Source: a virus. Taken from it: a stretch of DNA of 50,118 nucleotides. A program made the position numbers and the translations under genes. The DNA is taken from positions 1 through 50,118 of the IMG/VR virus record IMGVR_UViG_3300007351_000013. One strand, given 5' to 3'. A model generated the notes under the pieces. That model had not been told where the DNA came from. It did no database searches and saw nothing but the letters and a program-made list of their open reading frames with translations. Positions 1-6,402 of this stretch are shown one piece after another (the first letter of the stretch is position 1; each line of letters starts with the position of its first letter).

Positions 1-84
1 CTCGCGCAACATCGTCACCTGTTCGCGCAGACGGGCATTCTCATCGGCCAAAGTGCGCCCGACCTTGATCGCCAAATCCGTTCG
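1..84. repeat. Terminal direct repeat, left copy (circular closure)
   Basis: These 84 bases are identical to 50035-50118. A gene continues in frame across the overlap, so the repeat most simply marks closure of a circular map, either an assembly overlap of a circularly permuted or circular genome or a very short true terminal repeat. Sequence alone cannot separate these. The unit genome would be 50,034 bp. Confidence 0.95.
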
Positions 85-93
85 ATTGCCCAT
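1..93 (-). CDS. Small hypothetical protein, 5' part (gene spans the join)
   Basis: The ATG is at 93-91 and gives an N-terminus MGNRTDLAIKVGRTL. The frame runs off position 1 and continues at 50034-49906, giving a 73-residue protein. It has an acidic, Leu/Glu/Arg-rich N-terminal half (ADENARLREQ, probably a short coiled coil) and no recognised domain. It is part of the leftward chain of small genes and starts 5 bases after the stop of the 99-299 gene. At the right edge the same frame would appear to start at a TTG only because the true ATG lies beyond the sequence end. Confidence 0.75.
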   Translation of the reverse strand, partial: MGNRTDLAIKVGRTLADENARLREQVTMLRE

Positions 94-98
94 CGCCC

Positions 99-299
99 TT
101 ACTCCGACATCATGGTTTTATCGAGTGCCGCTATCGCTTCGCGCAGGGTCTTGGCCGCGTCCCCAGATACCCCGCCAGTAACCAGCACGTTCGAAACCGC
201 CCCGCGAAACATGATGACTTCCTGAACGAATGCATCCAGGCTGTCCACGAAGTCATGCTTGACTGCGAACAGCGGCTTCACGTCTTTCTTTCGTGCCAT
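99..299 (-). CDS. Small hypothetical protein, first gene of the leftward unit
   Basis: 66 residues beginning MARKKDVKPLFAVK. The ATG at 299 is preceded by a purine-rich GGGAGAGGGCG ribosome-binding site, so the upstream extension in this frame was rejected. The N-terminus is basic, followed by an amphipathic helix and a Gly/Val-rich middle. No family was recognised. It is the first gene behind the leftward promoter at 326-354, so it is probably expressed early. The function is unknown. Confidence 0.65.
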   Translation of the reverse strand: MARKKDVKPLFAVKHDFVDSLDAFVQEVIMFRGAVSNVLVTGGVSGDAAKTLREAIAALDKTMMSE

Positions 300-312
300 C
301 GCCCTCTCCCTT

Positions 313-354
313 GATTGACAATCGCACCATGCCATATCGTAACCCGTCCGTCAA
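313..354 (-). promoter_or_regulatory. Leftward sigma70-like promoter with downstream dyad
   Basis: On the minus strand a -35 box TTGACG (354-349) is followed by a 17-base spacer and a weak -10 box CATGGT (331-326). Just downstream is a perfect 5+1+5 dyad GATTGACAATC (313-323). The second leftward promoter at 8171-8199 has the same order: TTGACT, 17 bases, -10 box, dyad ATTGTCACAAT. The dyads would overlap the start of transcription and are candidate operators for the XRE regulator at 717. That link is inferred. Confidence 0.5.
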
Positions 355-368
355 CCCCTATTTTACGG

Positions 369-397
369 TTGACGCGGCGGGGACGTGATGGTATGAG
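369..397 (+). promoter_or_regulatory. Rightward early promoter
   Basis: TTGACG (369-374), a 17-base spacer and TATGAG (392-397) form a sigma70-like promoter. It points towards the 459-4317 gene block and lies back to back with the leftward promoter at 326-354. The -35 match is good; the -10 match is moderate. Confidence 0.45.
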
Positions 398-458
398 AAT
401 CCCGGCATGGCTGGCAATCAGCTTACTACGCTGCGACTAGTAGGGGAGTGTTAACCGA

Positions 459-710
459 GTGCGGAATCGTCCAGGACGCAAGGAACGGGCACGGGTAAAG
501 AAGCATCACCGCGGTGAAACGTGGTGTGGCGAGTGGGGCGCCGGTACCGACTTTGTGAAAATGGGCGAGAAGAAGTACCGGCGCTGGCTTAAGGTCAGAT
601 TCGGACGGAACGCACGCACGGTGGCACGCCGAACTGAACGCCAGCGGAAATGTCCCGATATGGCCCCAACTGAGGGACAGCCGGGTAGCGACCGGCCCAT
701 GCAATATTGA
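459..710 (+). CDS. Possible small basic protein
   Basis: An open frame of 83 residues from a GTG at 459, very rich in Arg and Lys (RRWLKVRFGRNARTVARR). A GGGGAG run lies about 15 bases upstream of the GTG, which is a poor spacing. It fills most of the stretch between the rightward promoter and the XRE gene. No family was recognised. It may be a nucleic-acid-binding protein, or the frame may be chance and the stretch a 5' leader. Confidence 0.35.
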   Translation: MRNRPGRKERARVKKHHRGETWCGEWGAGTDFVKMGEKKYRRWLKVRFGRNARTVARRTERQRKCPDMAPTEGQPGSDRPMQY

Positions 711-716
711 GGTAGT

Positions 717-902
717 ATGAACAAGCTCCGCAAATGGCGCCGCCGGGAAAAACTCTCGTTAACGGATGTCGCCAGCCGACTCGCCGTTACCAAAGGCGCG
801 GTATCCAGGTGGGAGAACGGGAACCGGACACCATCCCGCCCCCTCCTGTTCGCGATTGAGACCATGACTGGCGGTGAGGTGCCGGCGAAGGGGTGGCTGT
901 GA
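717..902 (+). CDS. XRE-family HTH regulator (Cro/CI-like)
   Basis: 61 residues that consist almost entirely of one helix-turn-helix: KWRRREKLSLTDVASRLAV, then TKGAVSRWENGNRTPS, the recognition helix pattern of the XRE/HTH_3 family. It lacks any dimerisation or LexA-type protease domain, so it resembles Cro or a compact repressor. GAGGTAGT precedes the ATG. It is the first well-supported gene of the rightward early unit and overlaps the next gene by GTGA. The dyads near 313-323 and 8163-8173 are plausible targets. Confidence 0.85.
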   Translation: MNKLRKWRRREKLSLTDVASRLAVTKGAVSRWENGNRTPSRPLLFAIETMTGGEVPAKGWL

Positions 903-1183
903 AACACCAGCATTTCACCCCTGAGGAAGATGCTGTGATCCTGGCCTTGGCGACAAAGGCGAAGACCTACAAGAAAACCCCGCCTTGGCAGAAGATCGCC
1001 GACACAATTAAGCGGCCACACGGCAGCACGATATATGCCAGATATCAGTTACTGATCGGTGCCCCCAAGAAATGGCCGAACGAACCATCGATCCCACTAC
1101 CACCGCCGCCGAAACCACGACACCACCCACAATTCGCCGATCCCTCGCTTGAGGCTAAGGCCAAGGCGAGGCGGGCGTTTTAA
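899..1183 (+). CDS. Small SANT/Myb- or GcrA-like DNA-binding protein
   Basis: 94 residues from the GTG at 899, which overlaps the upstream stop (GTGA). The N-terminus has the pattern F-T-P-E-E-D...W-x-K-I-A...R-x-x-x-x-I-x-x-R-Y seen in SANT/Myb-type and phage GcrA-like DNA-binding modules. The C-terminal third is Pro- and basic-rich (PLPPPPKPRHH) and probably disordered. It follows the XRE gene, so a role in early transcriptional control is likely but inferred. Confidence 0.6.
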   Translation: MKHQHFTPEEDAVILALATKAKTYKKTPPWQKIADTIKRPHGSTIYARYQLLIGAPKKWPNEPSIPLPPPPKPRHHPQFADPSLEAKAKARRAF

Positions 1184-1265
1184 CGAATGTGCCATGAACG
1201 CAATCCATCCAATCCATCATAGCATGCTTATCCGGTTAACGCACACAAACGTTGAGGTATACTAG

Positions 1266-1595
1266 ATGACGCGCAATAAGTTGGCCGCCGAGCTTCGAAA
1301 GGTTGCCGCGATAGCCTCGCCGGACAATGCGGCGAAGTACGAGGCTTTCGCGAAGCGCGCGGAGACGGGCGAGTTCGATGACTATGCCGACACCTATGTC
1401 TGCCCGATCACCCAACTCTATTCGGAACTGATCGCCGCAGGCTTTGCCAAGTTTGCCGCCCGCGTAGCAAACGGCGAGTTCGACGCCACGAAAGAAGAAA
1501 GCGACGAATGGGCGCGCAGCCCATCCGGTCAGGACGCCGCGAAGCGTCTGTTGCCGGAAATGCGCGAGATTTTTGGCCTGAAACTGAACAACTAG
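1266..1595 (+). CDS. Hypothetical protein (109 aa)
   Basis: 109 residues, mostly helical and charged, with Ala/Glu/Phe-rich segments and no Cys pattern, signal or membrane segment. GAGG lies 9 bases before the ATG; a TATACT nearby could also act as a -10 box. It is followed after 10 bases by the 1606 gene. No family was recognised. Confidence 0.65.
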   Translation: MTRNKLAAELRKVAAIASPDNAAKYEAFAKRAETGEFDDYADTYVCPITQLYSELIAAGFAKFAARVANGEFDATKEESDEWARSPSGQDAAKRLLPEMREIFGLKLNN

Positions 1596-1605
1596 GGGAA
1601 CCGCA

Positions 1606-1836
1606 ATGTCGCCCGAGATCAGCAACCAAGAAGCTATCGAAATGATGAACCGCTGCAAGCAAGAGATTATTGGCATGCGGGCAACAATCGATCGCCTCAA
1701 GCCCAAGGCCGATGCTTACGACAATCTCGTTGTCGTGCTGGGCCTACTGCCCCGTCCGAGCATCGGCATGGGCGAGGATTTGGTTTGGATCATCGACAAG
1801 CGCATCCGGGAATTGACATCGACTAAAGATGAATAA
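1606..1836 (+). CDS. Hypothetical protein (76 aa)
   Basis: 76 residues. The first half (EMMNRCKQEIIGMRATIDRL) is a likely coiled coil; the second half includes GMGEDLVWIIDKRIREL. Its stop overlaps the start of the RusA gene. This type of short helical protein is common beside RusA and replication genes in phage early regions, but I cannot assign a function. Confidence 0.6.
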   Translation: MSPEISNQEAIEMMNRCKQEIIGMRATIDRLKPKADAYDNLVVVLGLLPRPSIGMGEDLVWIIDKRIRELTSTKDE

Positions 1837-2239
1837 GATGTTCCTCCAACTCCCGATCCCACCTACCGCCAACAACCTGTTCGCCACCGGCCGCAGGAAC
1901 GGGAAATTCTGCCGTTTCCGGACAAAAAAGTATCTGGCTTGGCAGAAAGAAGCCGGGTTGATGTTGCAGACATCGAAGAAAATCCGGTTTGCCGGCGAGG
2001 TCGAAATCGAGATCACGCTCCCAAGTAACATCAGGGGCGATATCGATAATCGAGTCAAACCCATATTTGATTTACTCGTCAAGTATGGGATCGTTTGCGA
2101 CGATAGGTACATCAGGGATTTCCATGTGACCCGGCGCGGGACAAACGCATACGCGCTGATATCGGTGGTGAACGCAGACCCGCCCAAGAAACTGCCGAGC
2201 TACCGCGATGTCAGGGGCATCCTGAAAGGCAAGCCATGA
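1829..2239 (+). CDS. rusA: RusA-family Holliday junction resolvase
   Basis: 136 residues, the normal length for RusA. It has the N-terminal P-x-x-x-NNLF strand (PIPPTANNLF), the T-K-x-Y-x-x-W helix, and the catalytic acidic cluster RGDIDNRVKPIFDLL followed by GIVCDDRYI. In the family the conserved Asp residues bind Mg2+ and cleave Holliday junctions symmetrically. Here it would resolve recombination and replication intermediates made with the ERF/YqaJ pair on the opposite side of the genome. The start ATG overlaps the previous gene's stop; a second in-frame ATG lies 9 bases on. Confidence 0.88.
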   Translation: MNKMFLQLPIPPTANNLFATGRRNGKFCRFRTKKYLAWQKEAGLMLQTSKKIRFAGEVEIEITLPSNIRGDIDNRVKPIFDLLVKYGIVCDDRYIRDFHVTRRGTNAYALISVVNADPPKKLPSYRDVRGILKGKP

Positions 2240-2478
2240 CCGCCGACGTGATCCCTTTTGCCCCACCATCGCCGATAGCAACGAGGGCAGCAGCATTGGA
2301 TACCGATGCGGCGTGGCGGGATTTCGAGCGAGCGCATCGGGACTTTATTCTGGCCCCGCTCATGCCCGGATTAGCCTTGGCCGCGGTGGCAACATACAAT
2401 CGGTGGGTTCTGCTGGCAACCCGCAGCGATACGCTATCATATACCGACATCATCGATGATGATCCGGGGACGGTATGA
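2236..2478 (+). CDS. Hypothetical protein (80 aa)
   Basis: 80 residues with an overlapping ATGA start behind RusA. Ala- and Asp-rich, with a helical middle (AAWRDFERAHRDFILAPL) and a moderately hydrophobic stretch that is too short for a sure membrane segment. No family was recognised. Its stop overlaps the start of the 2475 gene, so the early genes here are translationally coupled. Confidence 0.6.
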   Translation: MTADVIPFAPPSPIATRAAALDTDAAWRDFERAHRDFILAPLMPGLALAAVATYNRWVLLATRSDTLSYTDIIDDDPGTV

Positions 2479-2672
2479 AGCGTCGGGTTCATCAACCGAA
2501 CAGCCCGATGCACGGCTGGACAATCGAGGCAACCGACACCGAATGTATGGGGGTCAAGACCTATGACTTCGAACGAGACGGAATCAGCTACCGAGTCCCC
2601 CGGGATTGGTGCCCGCCGACCGTGGGGAACAGCAAAGGAATTGGTGCGCGAGGCGATACGCCTAAAGCCTGA
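2475..2672 (+). CDS. Hypothetical protein (65 aa)
   Basis: 65 residues containing the segment MGVKTYDFERDGISYRVP followed by RDWCPP, which looks like a short beta-rich phage protein. It overlaps the 2563 frame by about 110 bases, so either its C-terminus or the N-terminus of the next gene may be mis-set. Confidence 0.5.
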   Translation: MKRRVHQPNSPMHGWTIEATDTECMGVKTYDFERDGISYRVPRDWCPPTVGNSKGIGARGDTPKA

Positions 2673-2805
2673 GTTATCTATCAAGGACATCGCGGCGGAA
2701 ACAAAGTTGGCGCGGGAATACGTTTCGGCCTGCCTGCGCCGGCTGGCGAGGGAAAAAACCAAGCCATTGGTTTACCATCGCAGCAAAATCCAGGGTGATA
2801 GATGA
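2563..2805 (+). CDS. Small HTH protein
   Basis: 80 residues. The C-terminal part (VREAIRLKPELSIKDIAAE, then REYVSACLRRLAREK) fits a winged or simple helix-turn-helix. The N-terminal 25 residues are low complexity, and the true start may be downstream of the overlap with the 2475 gene (a GTG at about 2642). Probably an early DNA-binding protein. The exact family is unknown. Confidence 0.55.
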   Translation: MTSNETESATESPGIGARRPWGTAKELVREAIRLKPELSIKDIAAETKLAREYVSACLRRLAREKTKPLVYHRSKIQGDR

Positions 2806-3071
2806 CCCGCCGCCAGCGTGAGCTATGGGATTTTATCCGGGCCTATTGGCAGGAGCACGGCATGGCACCGACCTACGATACCATGGCTACTGGAATCGGG
2901 CTCCGGAGCAAAAGCCAGGTATTTTATCTCATCAAACGACTCGAAGATCGGGGGCATGTTCGATGCGTAAAGCTGAAAGGCGGGACAACCCCGATCCCTC
3001 TCTATCCGAGGGCGATTGCGTCAAACACGTCAGGTGGTGCCGATCACAGGGCTGGACGCCGACCAGGATAA
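2802..3071 (+). CDS. LexA-type winged-helix DNA-binding protein without protease
   Basis: 89 residues. The first 65 match the LexA N-terminal winged helix: TRRQRELWDFIRAYWQEHG, then PTYDTMATGIGLRSKSQVF and LIKRLEDRGHVRC. The Ser/Lys self-cleaving peptidase domain of LexA is absent, so it cannot be inactivated by RecA-stimulated autocleavage in the usual way. It starts by ATGA overlap with the HTH gene before it. The last 25 residues overlap another frame (2963-3157) and look less convincing. Confidence 0.7.
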   Translation: MTRRQRELWDFIRAYWQEHGMAPTYDTMATGIGLRSKSQVFYLIKRLEDRGHVRCVKLKGGTTPIPLYPRAIASNTSGGADHRAGRRPG

Positions 3072-3157
3072 TTCGATCAGTCGGGCAGCCGGTCCCCGAG
3101 AATCCGGGCTGGGATGATGCCGCGGTAGGACTCATGCGGTCGGTGGGGATATGGTAG
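2963..3157 (+). CDS. Possible small hypothetical protein overlapping the LexA-like gene
   Basis: 64 residues from ATG 2963, with the segment VKHVRWCRSQGWTPTRII and GWDDAAVGLMRSVGIW at the C-terminus, more protein-like than the competing C-terminal end of the LexA-like frame. It overlaps that frame by about 110 bases and stops 4 bases before the DUF1376 gene. Either both are real or an indel has altered the LexA-like gene's end. Confidence 0.45.
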   Translation: MRKAERRDNPDPSLSEGDCVKHVRWCRSQGWTPTRIIRSVGQPVPENPGWDDAAVGLMRSVGIW

Positions 3158-3161
3158 TAAG

Positions 3162-3920
3162 ATGAAAAAACCCGACATTTGGATGCCGCTTTACATAGGC
3201 GATTATCTTGCCGATACCATCGGATTAAGCCATGCCCAGCACGGGGCCTACTTGCTCGCCATTATGGCATATTGGCGCAAGGGCGGGCCATTAAGCGAGG
3301 CCGAAGCACAGGCAATTATGGGGTCAGAGGCGGCAAGTTTGGCGCGGTTTTTCAATATCACCGATGACGGCTGGTCGCATAGCCGAATCGATTCCGAACT
3401 CGCATCCGCAGAGACAAGGCGAGAAAAAAAGTCGCAGGCCGGTCGCAAGGGTAACGCGGTGCGATACAACTGCGACAGCACCGATACATCAACCGGGTCG
3501 CAATGCGATAGCACAGCGATCGCAAACCCTCGCTCTTCACCTTCACCTTCACCTTCACCTTCACCTTCACAATCAGAACCACAATCAGTTTTGGCGTCGC
3601 AAACGACGCCAGACCAAACCCGAGATGATCTTCTCGCTGTCCCGGAGTTCTTGGACAAACGCCGGGGTTCCAGGTTGCCTGACGGCTGGCAGCCCAGCCC
3701 CGAATTGCTGGCATGGGCGAACACCGAATGCCCGATCGTTGATTGTGTGTACGAAACCGAGAAATTCACGGATTTTTGGCGGTCACAAGCCGGCGCGAAG
3801 GCGCGGAAAACCGATTGGGACGCGACATGGCGAAATTGGATGCGAAAGGCGGGCGAGAATGGCAAAGGCAGTCGCGAAAACGGATTCATCGCCATCGCCC
3901 GTGGCTATACCGGAGATTGA
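3162..3920 (+). CDS. DUF1376 (YdaU-like) replication protein
   Basis: 252 residues. The N-terminus (WMPLYIGDYLADTIGLS, then HGAYLLAIMAYW) is the DUF1376 signature found in phage proteins next to replication initiators. A Ser-Pro linker (SPSPSPSPSPS, near residues 126-136) separates it from a C-terminal domain with W-x-P-x-x-E-L...F-x-x-F-W...W-x-x-x-W-x-x-W, as in DnaT-like or phage O-like C-termini. The phage has no recognised polymerase or helicase, so this is the best candidate for recruiting the host replisome. That role is inferred from context. Confidence 0.72.
   Translation: MKKPDIWMPLYIGDYLADTIGLSHAQHGAYLLAIMAYWRKGGPLSEAEAQAIMGSEAASLARFFNITDDGWSHSRIDSELASAETRREKKSQAGRKGNAVRYNCDSTDTSTGSQCDSTAIANPRSSPSPSPSPSPSQSEPQSVLASQTTPDQTRDDLLAVPEFLDKRRGSRLPDGWQPSPELLAWANTECPIVDCVYETEKFTDFWRSQAGAKARKTDWDATWRNWMRKAGENGKGSRENGFIAIARGYTGD
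3535..3570 (+). repeat. Hexanucleotide tandem repeat in the DUF1376 gene
   Basis: Six perfect copies of CTTCAC. In the reading frame they encode alternating Ser and Pro, the flexible linker of the DUF1376 protein. A six-base unit can change copy number without a frameshift, so linker length could vary between relatives. Confidence 0.9.
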
Positions 3921-4317
3921 GAAGTGGTTGACATTCCTTGGAATTCTATGCGCCGGCCGGATGCCAGCAGACGAGGCAAGAACCAAAATCCATGCCTACG
4001 CGCCAGGTCTGGCCGGGTGGCGGGCGACAGTGTTTACGCGGGAATCCGCGTACTGGATTGCGAAACACCTGACATGGTTCCCGTCGTTCGGTGAGTTGGA
4101 CAAACTGCTGCACGACTTCAACGCCGAGGTTTTGATTCCGCGACTGCCGAAACCACCATATCTATCGGCACCGATTCATGAACCGCCAACACCGGAACAA
4201 ATCGCGCGGGTCAAGGTTGTGGCGGATAAGACCAGAGCAGCGCTGCTCGCGACTTCGGAAAGGTTGTCCATGAACAGGCCCGTGCGGGGCACAGGATCGA
4301 CGTCTGATGCCCTATAG
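3859..4317 (+). CDS. Hypothetical early protein (about 152 aa)
   Basis: Read from ATG 3859; a GTG at 3901 is an alternative start. The convincing part begins near IPEIEKWLTFLGILCAGRM and has helices such as DEARTKIHAYAPGLAG and a segment AYWIAKHLTWFPSFGELDKLL, consistent with a helical replication-linked or loader-associated protein. It overlaps the 3' end of the DUF1376 gene. It is the last gene of the early rightward unit and converges on the 4336 gene with only 18 bases between. Confidence 0.55.
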   Translation: MAKAVAKTDSSPSPVAIPEIEKWLTFLGILCAGRMPADEARTKIHAYAPGLAGWRATVFTRESAYWIAKHLTWFPSFGELDKLLHDFNAEVLIPRLPKPPYLSAPIHEPPTPEQIARVKVVADKTRAALLATSERLSMNRPVRGTGSTSDAL

Positions 4318-4335
4318 TGCGCCTACGGAATCCCC

Positions 4336-4545
4336 CTACAATACATCCTCAATCCCTTGCCACCGTCGTTTGGCAATCACTAATAGCTCTGCTCGCATTG
4401 TTTCTGGAATCGGCCGGGCGCCGGAGGCCCTGCGGTGTAGGGTCCGGCGGGAGATGCCGAGATCGCGCGCCATTGCTGTGACCCATTGGCGGCCGTACAG
4501 CGCCTCACCGATGCGGCGGAGTTCGGTGGGGGTCATTTGCCCCAC
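4336..4545 (-). CDS. Small HTH regulator
   Basis: 69 residues with the pattern ELRRIGEALYGRQW, then MARDLGISRRTLHRRASGAR and PIPETMRAELL. This is the XRE-like compact HTH commonly found in phages and genomic islands of alphaproteobacteria. It is the last gene of the leftward 8144-4336 unit and overlaps the 4533 gene's end. A regulatory role is likely; the target is unknown. Confidence 0.7.
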   Translation of the reverse strand: MGQMTPTELRRIGEALYGRQWVTAMARDLGISRRTLHRRASGARPIPETMRAELLVIAKRRWQGIEDVL

Positions 4546-4781
4546 TCCTCTGCGGCTGCTCGGATGCGCTCTTTCATTTGTTCAAATGCTGCTTTTTCGC
4601 CGGCCGCAAAATTGGTGGTTGTAGTCATTTTTGTTTCAGCAAAAAGCGCCCCGATATGGCATTCTTCGGCCATTCTCTTCGCAAACTCCCATACCGCTGC
4701 GCGCTCGCGTTCCTTAACCTGTTTATCATTCCAAAACACGTTGCCGCATACTGGATTCCCCTCATGTATGCCATCGCTCAT
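4533..4781 (-). CDS. Hypothetical protein (82 aa)
   Basis: Begins MSDGIHEGNPVCGNVFW at the ATG that overlaps the upstream stop (ATGA at 4778-4781). The segment ERERAAVWEFAKRMAEECH and a charged helical C-terminus are visible. No recognised family. Similar short helical proteins with an A-x-W-x-x-A-x-x-I/M core occur widely in phage accessory regions. Confidence 0.55.
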   Translation of the reverse strand: MSDGIHEGNPVCGNVFWNDKQVKERERAAVWEFAKRMAEECHIGALFAETKMTTTTNFAAGEKAAFEQMKERIRAAAEEWGK

Positions 4782-5098
4782 TTCTTCTCTCCGTCCAGTG
4801 CGCGCAGGGCGCTGAACAAATTGGCCCAATCATCATATTCGAGCCTTTTGTTGCTGGCCGCTTGCCCCATACGTCGTGCCGCCTTGGTCACCGCCTGTTC
4901 CAGCTTCACCCGCTCGGCGACATCGGCGGGGGCGAGGGCGGACTGTATCGCATCTAGCAAATTTACATATGAATTGTTAGCCTGTTTCAATATCTCATTC
5001 TTCCGCCGCACCAGTTCACGCAGCGCGGCGTTCTCGGCTTCAAGCTCTGCAACATATTTGTGCGATACAGAATCCATCGCCAATGTTTCGTCGGTCAT
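4778..5098 (-). CDS. Coiled-coil hypothetical protein (106 aa)
   Basis: 106 residues. Residues about 10-45 form a clear coiled coil (VAELEAENAALRELVRRKN). The rest is helical and ends in ALRALDGEKK. No enzymatic motif. It is part of the leftward unit, 13 bases after the 5112 gene. Confidence 0.6.
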   Translation of the reverse strand: MTDETLAMDSVSHKYVAELEAENAALRELVRRKNEILKQANNSYVNLLDAIQSALAPADVAERVKLEQAVTKAARRMGQAASNKRLEYDDWANLFSALRALDGEKK

Positions 5099-5111
5099 TC
5101 CATTTCCCCTT

Positions 5112-5408
5112 TCAGCGGTTCACACAATCCGATTTGCCCGAAGGCAGCCAAGCGCACAGCCTGGACAGCCCCGGGTTTCGTTCGAACAGGGCGCGGTCGG
5201 CCTCGCTCAAACCCGATTCTGTCAGATGCGAGTGATGGAATTCGTACCCGGCATGTGGTACCTTAAAGGCTGCCGCAAGCATGTTGGGTACATGGACCCG
5301 ATGGCCGTAACCTTGAACGATTTCAGAGACATACCCGTTAGGATGCGTGATCACCGCACATTCATGGGGGGCACAGGCCAGCAGGGCGGCCAGCAGGGCG
5401 GCGGTCAT
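5112..5408 (-). CDS. Hypothetical protein, possibly exported (98 aa)
   Basis: The N-terminus MTAALLAALLACAPHEC is hydrophobic and ends with a Cys-containing A-C-A stretch, so it could be a short signal or lipoprotein-type peptide, although it lacks basic residues. The rest is His/Tyr-rich (GYGHRVHVP, YEFHHSH) with a C-terminal CAWLPSGKSDCVNR. No family was recognised. Confidence 0.5.
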   Translation of the reverse strand: MTAALLAALLACAPHECAVITHPNGYVSEIVQGYGHRVHVPNMLAAAFKVPHAGYEFHHSHLTESGLSEADRALFERNPGLSRLCAWLPSGKSDCVNR

Positions 5409-5411
5409 GGC

Positions 5412-5780
5412 TCACTCCCTCTGGTCCGGTGGCGCTGGCCGCTTCGGCGTTCCCCTGCAAAGCTGCATCCATTTGTCCATCGGGTTGCCCTTCGCAGACG
5501 CAAAAACGTTGATCTCGGATATTCCGCACCGGCCGATAACCAAGGCGTGGCCCTCAGGGTATTCCAAGAACGGCTCGCGGCCGTTCGCTTCGCACCAATC
5601 ACGGTATGTGCGGGAGACGTGGCCGAAATCGTAGCTCTCGCGAATCGTCTTGTTCTCGCGCGCCAGCGTAGTTCGGATGCACTCTTGCTCCGCCTTGGTC
5701 AATTCCCGATAGTAGGGGCCGAATGTCAGGCCGCCGATTCGATAGGTATATTCGGTCGAGAAGCCAGAACGGTGTTTCAT
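5412..5780 (-). CDS. Hypothetical protein (122 aa)
   Basis: 122 residues preceded by the shared leader GGGGAGAGTGAGCTATG, which supplies a ribosome-binding site and overlaps the end of the upstream pseudogene. Features include YTYRIGGLTFGPYYREL and a segment EYPEGHALVIGRCG. No family was recognised. Confidence 0.55.
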   Translation of the reverse strand: MKHRSGFSTEYTYRIGGLTFGPYYRELTKAEQECIRTTLARENKTIRESYDFGHVSRTYRDWCEANGREPFLEYPEGHALVIGRCGISEINVFASAKGNPMDKWMQLCRGTPKRPAPPDQRE

Positions 5781-5783
5781 AGC

Positions 5784-5949
5784 TCACTCTCCCCGTGCCG
5801 GATGAGTCCACGCCAATCCGAGCTTGCGTGCGCAATCAGGCCCAATCGGGTGCGCCCCGCAATCGCCAGAATCGGGCGTATAGTTGATTTCATCGGCCGG
5901 ATGCAATACGTAGGCGCCGCGCGTTGAAGTCAAGGAATTTTGTCCGCAT
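5784..5949 (-). pseudogene. Decayed duplicate of the 7818-8075 zinc-binding-type gene
   Basis: The ATG at 5949 and the first 11 codons (MRTKFLDFNAR) match the gene at 8075, and the C-terminal half (AYVLHPADE, then DCGAHPIGPDCARKLGL) also matches, but 92 bases between them are missing. The deletion shifts the frame, so translation from the ATG stops after 19 residues. It also removes the C-C-x-C cluster present in the intact copy. GC-rich GCGGC-type sequence lies at both deletion ends, which suggests slippage or short-homology deletion. Confidence 0.8.
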
Positions 5950-5952
5950 AGC

Positions 5953-6207
5953 TCACTCTCTCGCTTTTTCTGCGACTGTTTTGGCGCCAACATCGGGCAA
6001 ATAAGACCATGCCACATTTGATACCTTGAAACGATTCCCAGTTAATGGCTGGCGTATGAAATCATTCTCCCTTTCAACACGTTTCAGGAAATACACATCG
6101 CGCATGGCGCTCTCGACATCAGGATATGTGCACCTTGAGTCTGGAACCGTCACGCCGACGAGCGGACCATCGATAAATGTCTTGTCGTGAAAGACTATGA
6201 TTTTCAT
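5953..6207 (-). pseudogene. Phage gene truncated by IS insertion (3' part)
   Basis: From the internal ATG at 6207 the frame encodes 84 residues (MKIIVFHDKTFIDGPLVG...). Removing the IS and one 8-bp target copy joins this frame exactly to an ATG at 7815: 22 plus 272 bases give 98 codons, a 97-residue protein starting MTTLPYIIPSNPAMK. The insertion lies after codon 7. The original ribosome-binding site (GGGAGAATAACC) is now on the far side of the IS, so the gene may be silent or poorly expressed from the internal ATG. No family was recognised. Confidence 0.75.
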
Positions 6208-6224
6208 GGCCGGATTCGACGGTA

Positions 6225-6232
6225 TAATATAT
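6225..6232. repeat. 8-bp target site duplication, left copy
   Basis: TAATATAT directly abuts the left inverted repeat and matches 7794-7801 exactly. An 8-bp duplication is what IS1595-family transposases produce. Confidence 0.92.
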
Positions 6233-6254
6233 GGGAATTATATACATGACTCCC
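6233..6254. repeat. IS terminal inverted repeat, left end
   Basis: 22 bases beginning GGGAATTATATAC and ending GACTCCC. It differs from the complement of the right end at one position (CATGAC against CTTGAC). Confidence 0.93.
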
Positions 6255-6264
6255 TTTTCCACAG

Positions 6265-6402
6265 CTAAGCCTCATTTTCTTTCCTCGCCTTGGCCGCGCG
6301 CCGCTTACGCTTCTTCGCGGACTTCGATTTGGGCTTGGGGCGATAGGCGAGAACCACGTCAGTTATCGCGTCGAGGGCTTTGGGCGGCTTGGGACGTTTC
6401 AT
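6265..6402 (-). CDS. IS passenger: 45-aa Lys/Arg-rich protein
   Basis: Begins MKRPKPPKALDAITDVV and ends in a very basic tail (KSKSAKKRKRRAAKARK). Its ATG overlaps the stop of the 136-residue gene (ATGA), so it is probably translated by coupling. It lies wholly inside the IS ends. The charge suggests nucleic-acid binding. No family was recognised. Confidence 0.6.
   Translation of the reverse strand: MKRPKPPKALDAITDVVLAYRPKPKSKSAKKRKRRAAKARKENEA

Noticed and set aside
3535-3570. Possible CRISPR-like or regulatory repeat
   Set aside because: It is a plain six-base tandem repeat with no spacers, encoding a Ser-Pro linker.
4318-4335. Terminator between the convergent early units
   Set aside because: Only 18 bases lie between the stops and no stem-loop with a T-run can be drawn.
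4578-5927. 449-codon plus-strand frame
   Set aside because: It is the complement of five well-ordered leftward genes with ribosome-binding sites and overlapping starts; its composition is not protein-like.
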